In this document: piece by piece, positions 17,092 to 26,400 of the stretch | Position numbering within the stretch: the stretch's first letter is position 1 | How the letters are laid out: each line of letters opens with the position of its first letter | From: Hymenobacter armeniacus | GTDB taxonomy: Bacteria > Bacteroidota > Bacteroidia > Cytophagales > Hymenobacteraceae | Assembly (NCBI RefSeq): GCF_014699055.1 | Contig: NZ_JACXAC010000007.1 | Location: 113,266 to 177,265, forward strand | DNA length: 64,000 nt | Reading direction: 5' to 3' | Notes under the pieces: generated by a model | What the model was told of the DNA's origin: nothing | What the model saw: the letters and a program-made list of their open reading frames with translations, nothing else | Databases searched by the model: none | Made by a program: the position numbers and the translations under genes

Positions 17092-18102
17092 ATGAAGCAA
17101 GTTGTCACGTTCGGCGAAATCATGATGCGGCTGTCGCCGCCGCTGAACTACCGGTTCGCCCAAACGCAAAGCCTCGAAATTACCTACGGCGGCGGCGACG
17201 CCAACGTGGGCGCCTCGCTGGCTGGTTTTGGGGTGCCGGCCGCCCACGTCACCTGCTTTCCGGCCAACGACCTGGGCCACGCCGCGGCCCAGCAGTTTCG
17301 GGCCCTGGGCGTGAATATGGACGCTACTGTGTACCAGGGCGACCGCCTCGGGCTGTATTTTCTGGAAGTGGGGGCGGGGATGCGCCCCAGCAAGGTGGTA
17401 TACGACCGCGCCAACTCGGCCTTTGCCCACCTCGACCCGGCTGCGTTCAACTGGGATGAAATCCTGAAAGATGCCGGTTGGCTGCACTGGACGGGCATCA
17501 CGCCCGCCATTTCGGCCAGCTCGGCCGAGGCCACGCGCCAGGCCATTGCCGCCGCCCGCCGCCTGGGCATCACCGTGTCGGCCGACGTGAACTACCGCCG
17601 CAACCTGTGGCAGTACGGCCAAACGGCCCAGTCCGTGATGTCGGAGCTGGTGGAGGGTTGCGACATTGTGGTGTGCTCCGAAAACGACGCCGACGACCTG
17701 TTCGGCATCGTGCCCGAGCCCGGCACCGATAATAAATTCGTGTCGGTGGCCCGGCAGGTGATGGCGCGGTTTCCGCAAATCAAGCAAGTCATCACCACGC
17801 GCCGCAAAACGCACAGCGCCTCGCACAACGGCCTGAAAGGCATTTACTACGACGGCCAACAGTTTCTCGAAACCGTCACTTACGACATCAACCCCATCGT
17901 CGACCGCATTGGTGGGGGCGACGCCTTCATGGCCGGCTTCATCTACGGCTCGCTGGCGTACACCAACCCCCAGCAGGCGCTTACCTTCGGCGTAGCGGCT
18001 TCGGCCCTAAAGCACACCGTGCACGGCGACGTGAACCTGGTGACGGTAGCCGAGGTGGAAGAAATCATGAAAGGCAACACCAGCGGCCGCCTGCTGCGCT
18101 GA
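17092..18102 (+). CDS. kdgK: 2-keto-3-deoxygluconate kinase KdgK (PfkB family)
   Basis: Cytoplasmic sugar kinase of 336 residues, phosphorylating 2-keto-3-deoxygluconate to KDPG. Seen: the PfkB N-terminal substrate region GGGDANVGASLAGFG (33-47), DVNYRRNLW (165-173), and the catalytic/anion-hole motif DRIGGGDAF with general base D277 (GAGD appears as GGGD). I chose ATG 17092; the frame is open back to 17056, but that start lies inside the palindromic repeat. It sits between uxaC and kdgA, with a repeat on both sides. Confidence 0.92.
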   Translation: MKQVVTFGEIMMRLSPPLNYRFAQTQSLEITYGGGDANVGASLAGFGVPAAHVTCFPANDLGHAAAQQFRALGVNMDATVYQGDRLGLYFLEVGAGMRPSKVVYDRANSAFAHLDPAAFNWDEILKDAGWLHWTGITPAISASSAEATRQAIAAARRLGITVSADVNYRRNLWQYGQTAQSVMSELVEGCDIVVCSENDADDLFGIVPEPGTDNKFVSVARQVMARFPQIKQVITTRRKTHSASHNGLKGIYYDGQQFLETVTYDINPIVDRIGGGDAFMAGFIYGSLAYTNPQQALTFGVAASALKHTVHGDVNLVTVAEVEEIMKGNTSGRLLR

Positions 18103-18119
18103 TTTAAAGCATTAAGAAA

Positions 18120-18220
18120 AAGAACGTCATGCTGAACGCAGTCGAAGCATCTCTACTGCGCAAGTAAATCAGTAAGTATCGAGGTAGAGATGCTTCGACT
18201 GCGTTCAGCATGACGTTCTT
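18120..18220. repeat. Palindromic element, GAACGCAGTCGAAGC family, copy 2
   Basis: Arms 18120-18156 and 18184-18220 are perfectly complementary over 37 nt. The core GCTGAACGCAGTCGAAGC is related to copies at 15299, 29015, 50987 and 59057. It occupies the kdgK-kdgA gap. Confidence 0.92.
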
Positions 18221-18245
18221 GTTAATTGTTCTGATTTAAAAGCCA

Positions 18246-18902
18246 ATGCCCCGACACTCCGCCGACGAAACCCTTGCCACGCTGCTCCGTTACCCCGTGG
18301 TGCCCGTGTTCTACCACGCCGACGTGGCCTATGCCCAGCGCATTCTGCAGGCCTGCTACGCCGGCGGCATTCGCGTGTTTGAGTTTGTGAATCGGGGCGA
18401 GAAGGCGCTGGAAGTGTTTGAGCAGCTGCAGGCCTTCGTGGCCGAGCAGTGCCCGGAGATGATTCTGGGCATTGGCACCATTTACAAGGCCGAAGAAGCC
18501 GCGCAGTTCATTGCCGCCGGCGCCGAGTTTGTGGTGCAGCCCGTGGCCACCGCCGAGGTGGCCGACGTGTGCCGCACCCGCAACATTCCGTGGCTGCCCG
18601 GCGCCATGACGCCCACCGAAATCTACCACGCCAGCCAGTTCGGCGCGGCCGTGGTGAAGATTTTCCCCGGCAACGTGGTGGGCCCCGACTACGTGAAGGC
18701 CCTGCGCGGCCCCATGCCCCACATCAAGCTCATGGTGACGGGCGGCGTGGAGCCCACCGAGGCCAGCCTCAGCGCTTGGTTTGGCGCCGGGGTGAATGCC
18801 GTGGGCATGGGCTCGCAGCTCTTCAAAAATGCCGACGACCCCGCGGCCCTCTCGGCCAGCATCGGCCAGCTGATGCAGGTGGTCGACGCCCTGAAAAAAT
18901 AG
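18246..18902 (+). CDS. kdgA: KDPG/KHG aldolase
   Basis: Cytoplasmic class I aldolase of 218 residues, splitting KDPG into pyruvate and glyceraldehyde-3-phosphate, the last step of the uronate pathway. The Schiff-base lysine is K138 in VVKIFPG, the catalytic glutamate is E46 in GIRVFEF, and LPGAMTPTE (117-125) and GGVEP are the usual phosphate-binding and sugar-binding segments. It follows kdgK after a palindromic element and precedes the ExuT-type transporter. Confidence 0.93.
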   Translation: MPRHSADETLATLLRYPVVPVFYHADVAYAQRILQACYAGGIRVFEFVNRGEKALEVFEQLQAFVAEQCPEMILGIGTIYKAEEAAQFIAAGAEFVVQPVATAEVADVCRTRNIPWLPGAMTPTEIYHASQFGAAVVKIFPGNVVGPDYVKALRGPMPHIKLMVTGGVEPTEASLSAWFGAGVNAVGMGSQLFKNADDPAALSASIGQLMQVVDALKK

Positions 18903-18905
18903 TTT

Positions 18906-18932
18906 CCGGTGGCGCGTTGAGCGCGCCACCGG
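18906..18932 (+). other. GC-rich hairpin between kdgA and the hexuronate transporter
   Basis: An 11-bp perfect stem (18906-18916 with 18922-18932) with a 5-nt loop begins 3 nt after the kdgA stop. There is no T-run, so it is a possible processing or partial termination site. Confidence 0.5.
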
Positions 18933-18974
18933 GTAGTTTCCGAGTAGTGCCCTGGTTTCAAATTCCCGAACTCG

Positions 18975-20339
18975 ATGAATCCAACTTCCGCTCAGGCGCC
19001 GCCTGAATCTCCACTGGCCACGGCCAACGCCGTGATGGGCAAATTTCGCTGGACCATTTGCGCCCTGGTGTTTTTTGCCACCACCATCAACTACCTCGAC
19101 CGGGCCGTTATCTCGCTGCTGAAGCCCTACCTCGAAACGGAGTTCCACTGGAACGCGGGCGACTACGCCAACATCGAAATTGCCTTCAAGCTGGCCTATG
19201 CCGTGGGCATGGTGGGCGCCGGCCGCATCATCGACAAGCTGGGCACCAAGCTGGGCTACGCCCTGTCTACGGCCCTGTGGAGCGTGGCGGCTATGGGCCA
19301 CGCCTTGGTGAGCAGCACGTTTGGCTTCGGCATTGCGCGCGGCTTTTTGGGGATTACGGAGGCCGGCAACTTCCCGGCCGCCATCAAAACCACGGCCGAG
19401 TGGTTTCCGCAGCGGGAGCGGGCCCTGGCCACGGGCATCTTCAATTCGGGCTCCAACGTGGGCGCCATCGTGGCGCCGCTCACCGTGCCGCTGATTGCCG
19501 AAACCATTGGCTGGAAGTGGGCCTTCCTCATCACGGGCGCGCTGGGTTTTGTGTGGCTGGTGCTCTGGATGTATTTCTACGAAACGCCGGCCAAGCACGC
19601 GCGGCTGTCGAAGGCTGAGTTTGACTACATCAACGCCGACATTCCCGTGGGCTTGCCCGAGGAAGGCGTGACCGAGGAAAAGCCGAAGGCGTCGTGGGGC
19701 AAGTTGCTCACCTTCCGCCAAACCTGGGCCTTCGTCATTGGCAAGTTCCTCACCGACCCCATCTGGTGGTTCTACCTGTTCTGGTTGCCCGATTTCCTGG
19801 GCAAGCAATACGGCCTGAAGGGCACCGACATTGCCCTGCCGGTGGCGGCCGTGTACATTCTGTCGAGCATCGGCAGCGTGGGCGGTGGCTACTTGCCGCT
19901 GGGCTTCATCCGGCGCGGCATGCCGGCGTTTCAGGCCCGCAAAACGGCCATGCTGGTCATTGCTTTCTGCGTGTTTCCCATCGTGTTTGCGCAGTGGCTG
20001 GGCGGCCTGAACATGTGGCTGGCGGTGCTGGTCATCGGCATCGCGGCAGCGGCCCACCAGGCGTGGAGCGCCAACATCTTCACCACCGTGTCGGACATGT
20101 TTCCGAAGCGGGCCGTGGGTTCGGTGACGGGTATCGGCGGGATGGCGGGCGGCCTGGGCGGCATTGCCCTCACCGCCCTGGTGCAGAAGCGCATGTTTGT
20201 GCACTTCGAGAGCATCGGGCAAATTGACAAGGCCTACTACATCATGTTCTTCATCTGCGGTGCGGCCTATCTGCTGGCCTGGGTGCTGATGTTCACGCTG
20301 GTGCCGCGCATGGAGCCCATCAAGCTCGACGACGAATAA
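18975..20339 (+). CDS. exuT: Hexuronate transporter, MFS anion:cation symporter family (ExuT type)
   Basis: Inner-membrane 12-segment MFS transporter of 454 residues, expected to import galacturonate or glucuronate with protons. It carries ACS-family features: the TINYLDRAVIS first-helix motif, GRIIDKLGTKLGYAL (the loop 2-3 motif), GITEAGNFPAAIKTTAEWFP and a central loop (about 205-240). It is the last pathway gene of the uxa/kdg run. Together with the SSS symporter at 347 it gives the locus two uptake systems. Substrate assignment comes from family and context. Confidence 0.88.
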   Translation: MNPTSAQAPPESPLATANAVMGKFRWTICALVFFATTINYLDRAVISLLKPYLETEFHWNAGDYANIEIAFKLAYAVGMVGAGRIIDKLGTKLGYALSTALWSVAAMGHALVSSTFGFGIARGFLGITEAGNFPAAIKTTAEWFPQRERALATGIFNSGSNVGAIVAPLTVPLIAETIGWKWAFLITGALGFVWLVLWMYFYETPAKHARLSKAEFDYINADIPVGLPEEGVTEEKPKASWGKLLTFRQTWAFVIGKFLTDPIWWFYLFWLPDFLGKQYGLKGTDIALPVAAVYILSSIGSVGGGYLPLGFIRRGMPAFQARKTAMLVIAFCVFPIVFAQWLGGLNMWLAVLVIGIAAAAHQAWSANIFTTVSDMFPKRAVGSVTGIGGMAGGLGGIALTALVQKRMFVHFESIGQIDKAYYIMFFICGAAYLLAWVLMFTLVPRMEPIKLDDE

Positions 20340-20354
20340 CAATCTCGCCGGCCC

Positions 20355-20380
20355 GGCGCGGTACCGAGAAGTGCCGCGCC
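20355..20380 (+). other. Hairpin after exuT
   Basis: A GGCGCGG/CCGCGCC stem (20355-20361 with 20374-20380), extendable with one mismatch, starts 15 nt after the exuT stop. It has no U-tract, so it is a weak terminator candidate at the end of the uronate operon. Confidence 0.4.
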
Positions 20381-20411
20381 GCGTTGGCTTCCCATCAACC
20401 TCATTTCGGAT

Positions 20412-20876
20412 ATGAAAACGCGGCCTTTGCTGCTGGCACTCCTGCTGGCCCTGCCTTTGTTTGCCCTTGCCCAAGCACCCAGCCCCAAAGCTGCGGCCCT
20501 GGTAAAGGAGATTGAAGCCCTGGAGCGTCAGCGCTTTGAGGCGCAGGTGAAGAAGGATTATGCCCTCCTCGAAAAAGCTTTTGCCGATGACTTGGTGTAC
20601 ACGCACGGCGACGGCCACGAAAACACCAAGGCCGAGTACATCCAAAGCATCAAGGACGGCAAAAGCCAATACGGGAAAATTGAGGTCGAAAAACTGAACG
20701 TGCGCACCTACAACGACGGCAAAACGGCCGTTGTGAACGGTTCCATCTTCATCACCTCGCCCCCCAAGCCCGATGGCAGCACCAGCGTGTCGCACCTCAA
20801 GTACGTAGTGGTGCAGGTGAAGAACAAGCAAGGCTGGCAGGTGGTGCTGTGGCAGTCGCAAAAGCAAGCCAGTTAA
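20412..20876 (+). CDS. Exported DUF4440/NTF2-like (SnoaL-like) protein
   Basis: Protein of 154 residues with a clear signal peptide (MKTRPLLLALLLALPLFALAQ). The mature part has the alpha-plus-beta cone pattern of NTF2-like folds: an N-terminal helix pair with RQRFEAQVKKDYALLEKAFADDLVYTH, then paired strands ending in VVLWQSQK. It probably lies in the periplasm. No catalytic assignment is possible. It lies between exuT and fbp on the same strand, and a palindromic repeat separates it from fbp. Confidence 0.75.
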   Translation: MKTRPLLLALLLALPLFALAQAPSPKAAALVKEIEALERQRFEAQVKKDYALLEKAFADDLVYTHGDGHENTKAEYIQSIKDGKSQYGKIEVEKLNVRTYNDGKTAVVNGSIFITSPPKPDGSTSVSHLKYVVVQVKNKQGWQVVLWQSQKQAS

Positions 20877-20879
20877 GGC

Positions 20880-20965
20880 CAGTGAACAGTTAACAGTGAG
20901 CAGTTAACAATCGAAACCATCAAGAAAAAACAACCTGTTAACTGCTCACTGTTAACTGTCAACTG
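20880..20965. repeat. Imperfect palindromic element of the CAGTGAACAGT family, copy 2
   Basis: Left arm 20880-20909 (CAGTGAACAGTTAACAGTGA...) pairs with right arm 20936-20965 in about 27 of 30 positions. It is closely related to 4626-4714. It ends 6 nt before the fbp start. Confidence 0.85.
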
Positions 20966-20971
20966 ACTTCC

Positions 20972-21985
20972 ATGTCCCAAGCCCAAGCCACCGAAAACAC
21001 GCTTGCCACGCCCGTTGGCACCACCCTGGAGCGCTACATCAAGCGCAAAGAAGCCGAATTTGCCTACGCCACCGGCGAACTGAGCCAGCTGCTGCGCGAC
21101 ATCGCGCTGGCCGGCAAAATCGTGAACCGCGAAGTGAACCGCGCGGGCCTGTCGCGCATCACCGGGGCCATGGGCGAGAAAAACGTGCAGGGCGAGCACC
21201 AGCAAAAGCTCGACATGGAAGCCAATATCCGCTTTATTCGGGCCCTCACCAACGGCGGCGAAGCCTGCGCCGTGCTCTCGGAAGAAGACGAGCACATCAT
21301 CGAAACGGGCAATACCCACGGCAAGTACGTGGTGGCCATCGACCCGCTCGACGGCTCTTCGAACATTGATGTGAACGTGAGCATTGGCACCATTTTCAGC
21401 ATCTACCGGCGCGTGTCGCGCATTGGCGGGCCGGCCCGCAAGGAGGACTTTTTGCAGGGCGGCCGGGCCCAGGTGGCGGCGGGCTACATCCTGTACGGCT
21501 CCAGCACCATGCTGGTGTACACCACGGGGCACGGCGTGGCGGGCTTCACCTACGAAAACTCGCTGGGCGAATTCTTCCTCTCGCACCCCGATATCAAGAT
21601 TCCGCGCCAGGGGCCGGTGTTTTCCTGCAACGAGGGCAACTGGTTCGACTACCCGGAGTTTGTGCGCACCTTCCTCACCACTTGCAAGGAGCGCCGCCTC
21701 ACGGCCCGCTACGTGGGCTCGCTGGTGGCCGACTACCACCGCAACCTGTTCACGGGCGGCATCTACCTCTACCCGCCCACTGTGGCCAAGCCCGAAGGCA
21801 AGCTGCGCCTGCTCTACGAAGGCTATCCGCTGGCCTTCCTCATCGAGCAAGCCGGCGGCATGGCCGTGACCGGCGCCGACGTGGTGCTCGACGTGCACCC
21901 CACTTCCGACCTGCACCAGCGCGCGCCGCTGTTCGTGGGCTCTGCCGATTTGGTGCAGGAGCTGCAGGCCGTGGCCGCGCAGTAG
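20972..21985 (+). CDS. fbp: Fructose-1,6-bisphosphatase, class I
   Basis: Cytoplasmic gluconeogenic phosphatase of 337 residues (class I length). Metal-site motifs are SEEDE (about 108-112) and IDPLDGSSNIDVNVSIGTIF (about 123-142); the C-terminal GKLRLLYEGYPLAFLIEQAGG is the class I signature. Its position just after the uronate operon fits growth on C3 products of KDPG cleavage, where hexose phosphates must be made by gluconeogenesis. That functional coupling is inference, because it could equally be a housekeeping neighbour. Confidence 0.95.
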   Translation: MSQAQATENTLATPVGTTLERYIKRKEAEFAYATGELSQLLRDIALAGKIVNREVNRAGLSRITGAMGEKNVQGEHQQKLDMEANIRFIRALTNGGEACAVLSEEDEHIIETGNTHGKYVVAIDPLDGSSNIDVNVSIGTIFSIYRRVSRIGGPARKEDFLQGGRAQVAAGYILYGSSTMLVYTTGHGVAGFTYENSLGEFFLSHPDIKIPRQGPVFSCNEGNWFDYPEFVRTFLTTCKERRLTARYVGSLVADYHRNLFTGGIYLYPPTVAKPEGKLRLLYEGYPLAFLIEQAGGMAVTGADVVLDVHPTSDLHQRAPLFVGSADLVQELQAVAAQ

Positions 21986-22000
21986 GGGAGGCGCAGGCGG

Positions 22001-23041
22001 CTATTTCCGAAAATCCCAGGCCGCGGGCGCTTCCAGTAACTCGTTTTGCCACAGCAGTTGCTCGGCCCGAATGGGGTAGGGGGCGTTGTGCCGAATGGTC
22101 TGGTGGACGGCGTCGAACAGGCCGAGGTAGTTGCCGGGCGCCGCGGCGTCGGGCCGGGTTGCCAGCTTGCCGTCGGGGCCGGCCACGGTGAGGCGGGCTT
22201 CTTCCCCGGGCTTTTCGCGGCCGTAGTCGGGGGCCAGCGGCGACACACCAGCCAGCAGCTGGGCTTCCTGCGGGTCGGTGCGGCCTTTTTGGTAGCTGCC
22301 GTGGGTGCCGTGGAGCACGTAGGCCGGAACGGGGTCGGCAATGAGCAGGCCGGAGCTCAGCCACACGTTGAGGCCCTGCGGGTAGCGCAGGTGCAGCGAG
22401 AAGTAGTCGTCGACCTGCGTGCCGGCGCGGTAGTGGCCCGCGGTTTTATGGAAGCTCAACGGCTGGCCAAACAGGCCGATGGCCTGGTCGATGAGGTGGG
22501 GGCCTAAGTCGTAGAGCAGGCCGCTGCCGGGCAGCACTTCCTCCTTGAATTTCTTGGGGTTGAGGGCCTGCTTGTAGCGGTCGAATCGGAAATGCACTTC
22601 GATGAGCTGGCCCAACTGGCCGCTTTCCACCACGCGGCGCACGGCGCCAAAGTCGGTATCCCAGCGGCGGTTGTGGTAGGCCAGCAAGTGGCGGCCGGCC
22701 TGTTGGGCCAATGCCAGCAGCTCCTGCAGCTGTGCCACGGACGTGGCCACGGGCTTTTCGAGCAGCACGTGCTTGCCGGCGCGCAGGGCCTGGCTGGCCA
22801 GGTCGAAGTGGGTATTGCTGGGCGTGTTCACCACCACCAGCTCCAGGCTGGGGTCGGCCAGCAGCTCGGCCACGCTGGGGTAGCTGCGGATGCCGGGGTA
22901 GTCGCGGTGCATGCGCTGCTCGGTGCGCTCGGCCACCCCCACGAGGTCGAAGCCGGCGTGGGCCGAAAGGAAGGGGGCCTGAAAAAGCTTGCCCGACATG
23001 CCGTAAGCCAGCAGGGCGGTGCGAATGGGGGCGGTGCTCAT
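22001..23041 (-). CDS. Gfo/Idh/MocA-family oxidoreductase
   Basis: Cytoplasmic NAD(P)-dependent sugar or cyclitol dehydrogenase of 346 residues. The N-terminal Rossmann domain begins LLAYGMSGKLFQAPFL. The family EKP motif (LLEKPVAT, about 95-102) and the C-terminal domain with GSGLLYDLGPHLIDQA are clear. The layout and HNRRWDTDF resemble the YdgJ/IolX scyllo-inositol dehydrogenase group. It is convergent with fbp (stop codons 15 nt apart). A TANNTTTG match on its strand (23046-23053) lies very close to its start, without a good -33 partner. Confidence 0.88.
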   Translation of the reverse strand: MSTAPIRTALLAYGMSGKLFQAPFLSAHAGFDLVGVAERTEQRMHRDYPGIRSYPSVAELLADPSLELVVVNTPSNTHFDLASQALRAGKHVLLEKPVATSVAQLQELLALAQQAGRHLLAYHNRRWDTDFGAVRRVVESGQLGQLIEVHFRFDRYKQALNPKKFKEEVLPGSGLLYDLGPHLIDQAIGLFGQPLSFHKTAGHYRAGTQVDDYFSLHLRYPQGLNVWLSSGLLIADPVPAYVLHGTHGSYQKGRTDPQEAQLLAGVSPLAPDYGREKPGEEARLTVAGPDGKLATRPDAAAPGNYLGLFDAVHQTIRHNAPYPIRAEQLLWQNELLEAPAAWDFRK

Positions 23042-23452
23042 ACGCCAAATGTAAAGCGCAGTGCCGGCAACCGATGGTACTTGGTCCAGACTCGAAACCC
23101 CGGAAGCCGCCGCCCGGCCCTACCAGCTTGCCGCGGCCAAAAGTGAACTATGGCAAGGACGTGACACTGGCGAATGCAAGTGGAAGCGTTGATAATCAGT
23201 GAATATTGGTGGTTGGCGTAATTGGGTAGTAGATTGATTTTTTGATTCTGCCTAACTTGTACCGGGTTTTTGTGGGCAAGCCCGGGCACTATCCTCCGTG
23301 CCAGGTGTTTGCGTTCGAAAAGCAGCCCGTGGGCGGTGGTCGCGTCGTTGAACTCGGGCACTGCAACACCAGAGGCAGAGAAATAACACGTTAGGCGTTG
23401 CGGGGCGGCCCGGGCTTGCACGGCAAGCCGACTACTACAGAAAACAGACTTT
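23042..23452. other. Divergent intergenic region without a recognisable gene
   Basis: This is 411 nt between two divergent genes. It is AT-richer around 23160-23270. No conserved frame, repeat or clear promoter pair was found; the minus-strand open frame across it looks like chance. Confidence 0.5.
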
Positions 23453-26400
23453 ATGAAGCCATATCTTCTTCTAACGGCGTGGTTGGGCCTGGCGCTGGGC
23501 AGCTATTCGGCCGCGCAGGCCCAGACCAAAGCGGCGGCTCCGGGCACGCCCCCTGCCGCCGCGCCGCGCTACCAGGTGGGCAAACTGGCCACCGACCCGC
23601 TCCAGTACATCGCCGATGTGCAGAGCATGATGGCCAGCACCAAGAATGCCGCCGCCATGGCCACCGCCGCCCGCCTCAAAGAGCTGTGGGGCAGCAACCG
23701 CCTCACGTCGTCGCAGCAGGCGCGCATCGTGGCGCTGTCGCAAACCATGCTGGCCAAGCACTTCCGGCCCCGGCCGCACTTCGAGAGCTTGTTTGGGGCC
23801 ATTGTGGGCGGCGCCACCAAGGCCAAGCTCAGCGACGCGCAGATGGACCAGTACCTCGACGTGCTGGGCCAGACCCTGGACAAAGAAGCCCCCACCGAAA
23901 CCGAGAAATTCATCACCGCCACCAACCGATTCTTCAACGGCGGCTATCTCTATAAAACCGGCTACAACACGCTGCGCGCCGTGGGCGGCACGGTGTCGTT
24001 TGCGTACTCGCCCATCAACGCCCCGGTTTCCAACCTCGACTTTGGGGCGCCCGCGCCGGTGGTGAAAGAAGAGCCCCTGCCCGCTGCGCCCAAGCCGGCC
24101 GCCAAGAAGCCGGCCGCCAAGCCCGTGGCCAAAGCCGCTCCCAAGCCGGCCCCGAAGAAAAAAGCCAGCAGCAGCGGCTGGGACACTGCCGACCTGTGGT
24201 CGTCGCCCTCGGGCGGGGGCTGGGGTGATGCCGACGACGGCTGGGGCGCGCCCGTGAAAAAGAAGGCGCCCGCCAAAAAGCCGGTGGCCAAAGCCGCGCC
24301 CGCCGCCAAAGCCAGCCCGGCCGCCACGAAAACGCCGTCGGCCACGGAAGTAGCCGCCAAAGCGGCCGACTTTGAAACGCCCACCACCGGCTTCACGCCG
24401 TCGGCCACGCCGTATGAGGAATACCTGGCGCCGCCGGCCCGTGGCGCGGTGTTGGTCATCAAAGATGCCGACCTGTTCATGGCCTCGGCCGGCGACTCGG
24501 TGTTTTTGAAAAAGGTGAGCGGCACGGCCGTGCCCAATTCCAACCGCTTCATTGCCACGGGCGGGCAGTTTGTGTGGTCCATCAAAACCAATCTGGTGAC
24601 GGCCGACCTGGCGGGTTTCGACTTCGACATGACCAAGCCGGAGTTCACGGCCCAGCCCGTGACGCTGACCTATCCGGCCCTGCTGGAAGCCCCCGTGAAG
24701 GGCGCCCTCAGCTACAAGGCCGTGCGCCGCAAGCCCGGCGTGACCGACAACGGCTACCCGCGCTTCATTTCCCTCACCAACGACGCCCGCATCAAGAGCC
24801 TGGGCGACAACATCACGTACCGCGGCGGCCTGTCGATGGCGGGCAGCAAGGTGCTCAGCGCCGCCCTCGACGGCTCGCTCTCCAACCTCACGGTGAGCCT
24901 CGACGGCAAGCCCAAGTTCAAGGCTGCGTCGCGGGCCTACGTGCTCGGCGACTCGTTGATTACGGCCAGCCGGGCCGGCATCACCATCTACCAGGGCGCC
25001 AAAGACTCGGTGACGCACCCCGGCGCGCAGCTTAAGTACAACAAGAGCAAGCAGCAGCTCAAGCTCTCGCGCGAGGAAGGCCTGTACAAGAACACGCCCT
25101 ACAGCGACTCCTACCACCAGATGGAAATCCGGACGCAGGCCCTGACCTGGAACCTGCGCCAGCCCACGGTCGACTTCGAGGTGCTGTCGTCGAAAAACCA
25201 GCAGTCGGCCGATTTTGAGAGCAAGGAGTTCTTCACCAACAACCGCTACCAGCAGCTCAAAAGCATCAACCGGCTGCACCCGCTGCAGATGCTGGTGGGC
25301 TACAGCCAGGCCCACGGCAACGCCAAAACCATCAACGTGAGCGACCTGGCCCGCGACCTGCAAACCTCCGAAGCCAACATGCGCAGCGCCGCGGCCGGCC
25401 TCACGCGCGACGGCTACGTGGCCTGGGCGCCCCAAACCGGCGAGGTAACCATTCTGCCGAAAGGCTTCCACTACGTGGCCTCGGCCCGCGACAAGAAGGA
25501 CTACGACCACATCGCCATCAGGTCCTTGTCGGGCTCGGGCCGCAACGCCACGCTCAACCTGAACACCAACGAACTGCTGGTGCGCGGCGTGGACCGGTTC
25601 AACTTTTCCGACGACTCGGCCACGGTATTTGTGAAGCCGGACAGCTCCATCATCCGCATCAAGAAGAACCGCAACATCGACTTCAGCGGCACGGTGGTGG
25701 CTTCGGCCATGCGCTTCAAGGGGCGCGAATTTAAGTTTGATTACGACGGGTTCTACGTCGACATGGCCAAGATAGACTCCATCGTCATTCGCAGCGAGGC
25801 CAAGGACGCCAAGGGCAAGCCCACCGGCAAGCGGGCCGACTTTGCCCTCACCAACAAAGGCAAGGTCTCGACCGGCCGCCTCTACCTGAACGACCCCAAA
25901 AACAAGTCGGGCCGCAAGAAAAAGCCGAATTATCCCTCGTTTGACTCCAAGAGCGGGGCCAATGTGTACTTCGGCAAGCAGGACGTGCTGGGCGGCGCCT
26001 ACGACTCGACGCTGGTGTTCGACATTCCGCCGTTTAAGCTCGACTCGCTCAACGGCATCGGCAAGGCGGCGGCCGGGTTCGACGGCACCTTCCGTAGCGG
26101 CGGCATCATCCCCGACATCAAAACCAAGCTCACGGTGCAGCCCGATGGCTCGCTGGGCTTTATCTACGATGTGCCCAAGGACGGCTTTCCGCTGTATAAG
26201 GGCCGGGGCCGCGTGTTCAACAAGGTGAAGATGGACGGCAAGGGCCTGCAGGCCGACGGCCAGGTGAACTACCAGTCGGGCACGTTCACGTCGAACAGCT
26301 TCGTGTTCTACCGCGACTCGGTGGTGGCCGTGGGCAAAACCGGCGCCATCGCGGCCAAGAAAACCGACGGGGCCGACATTCCGAAGATGAACCTGCCCGC

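Noticed and set aside
15299..18220. CRISPR array
   Set aside because: The repeated sequences here are single inverted-repeat elements between genes, of different families, without regular spacers or cas genes.
23038..23421. Minus-strand open frame in the 23042-23452 gap
   Set aside because: No hydrophobic core, motif or codon bias; it overlaps the start of the oxidoreductase gene in another frame.
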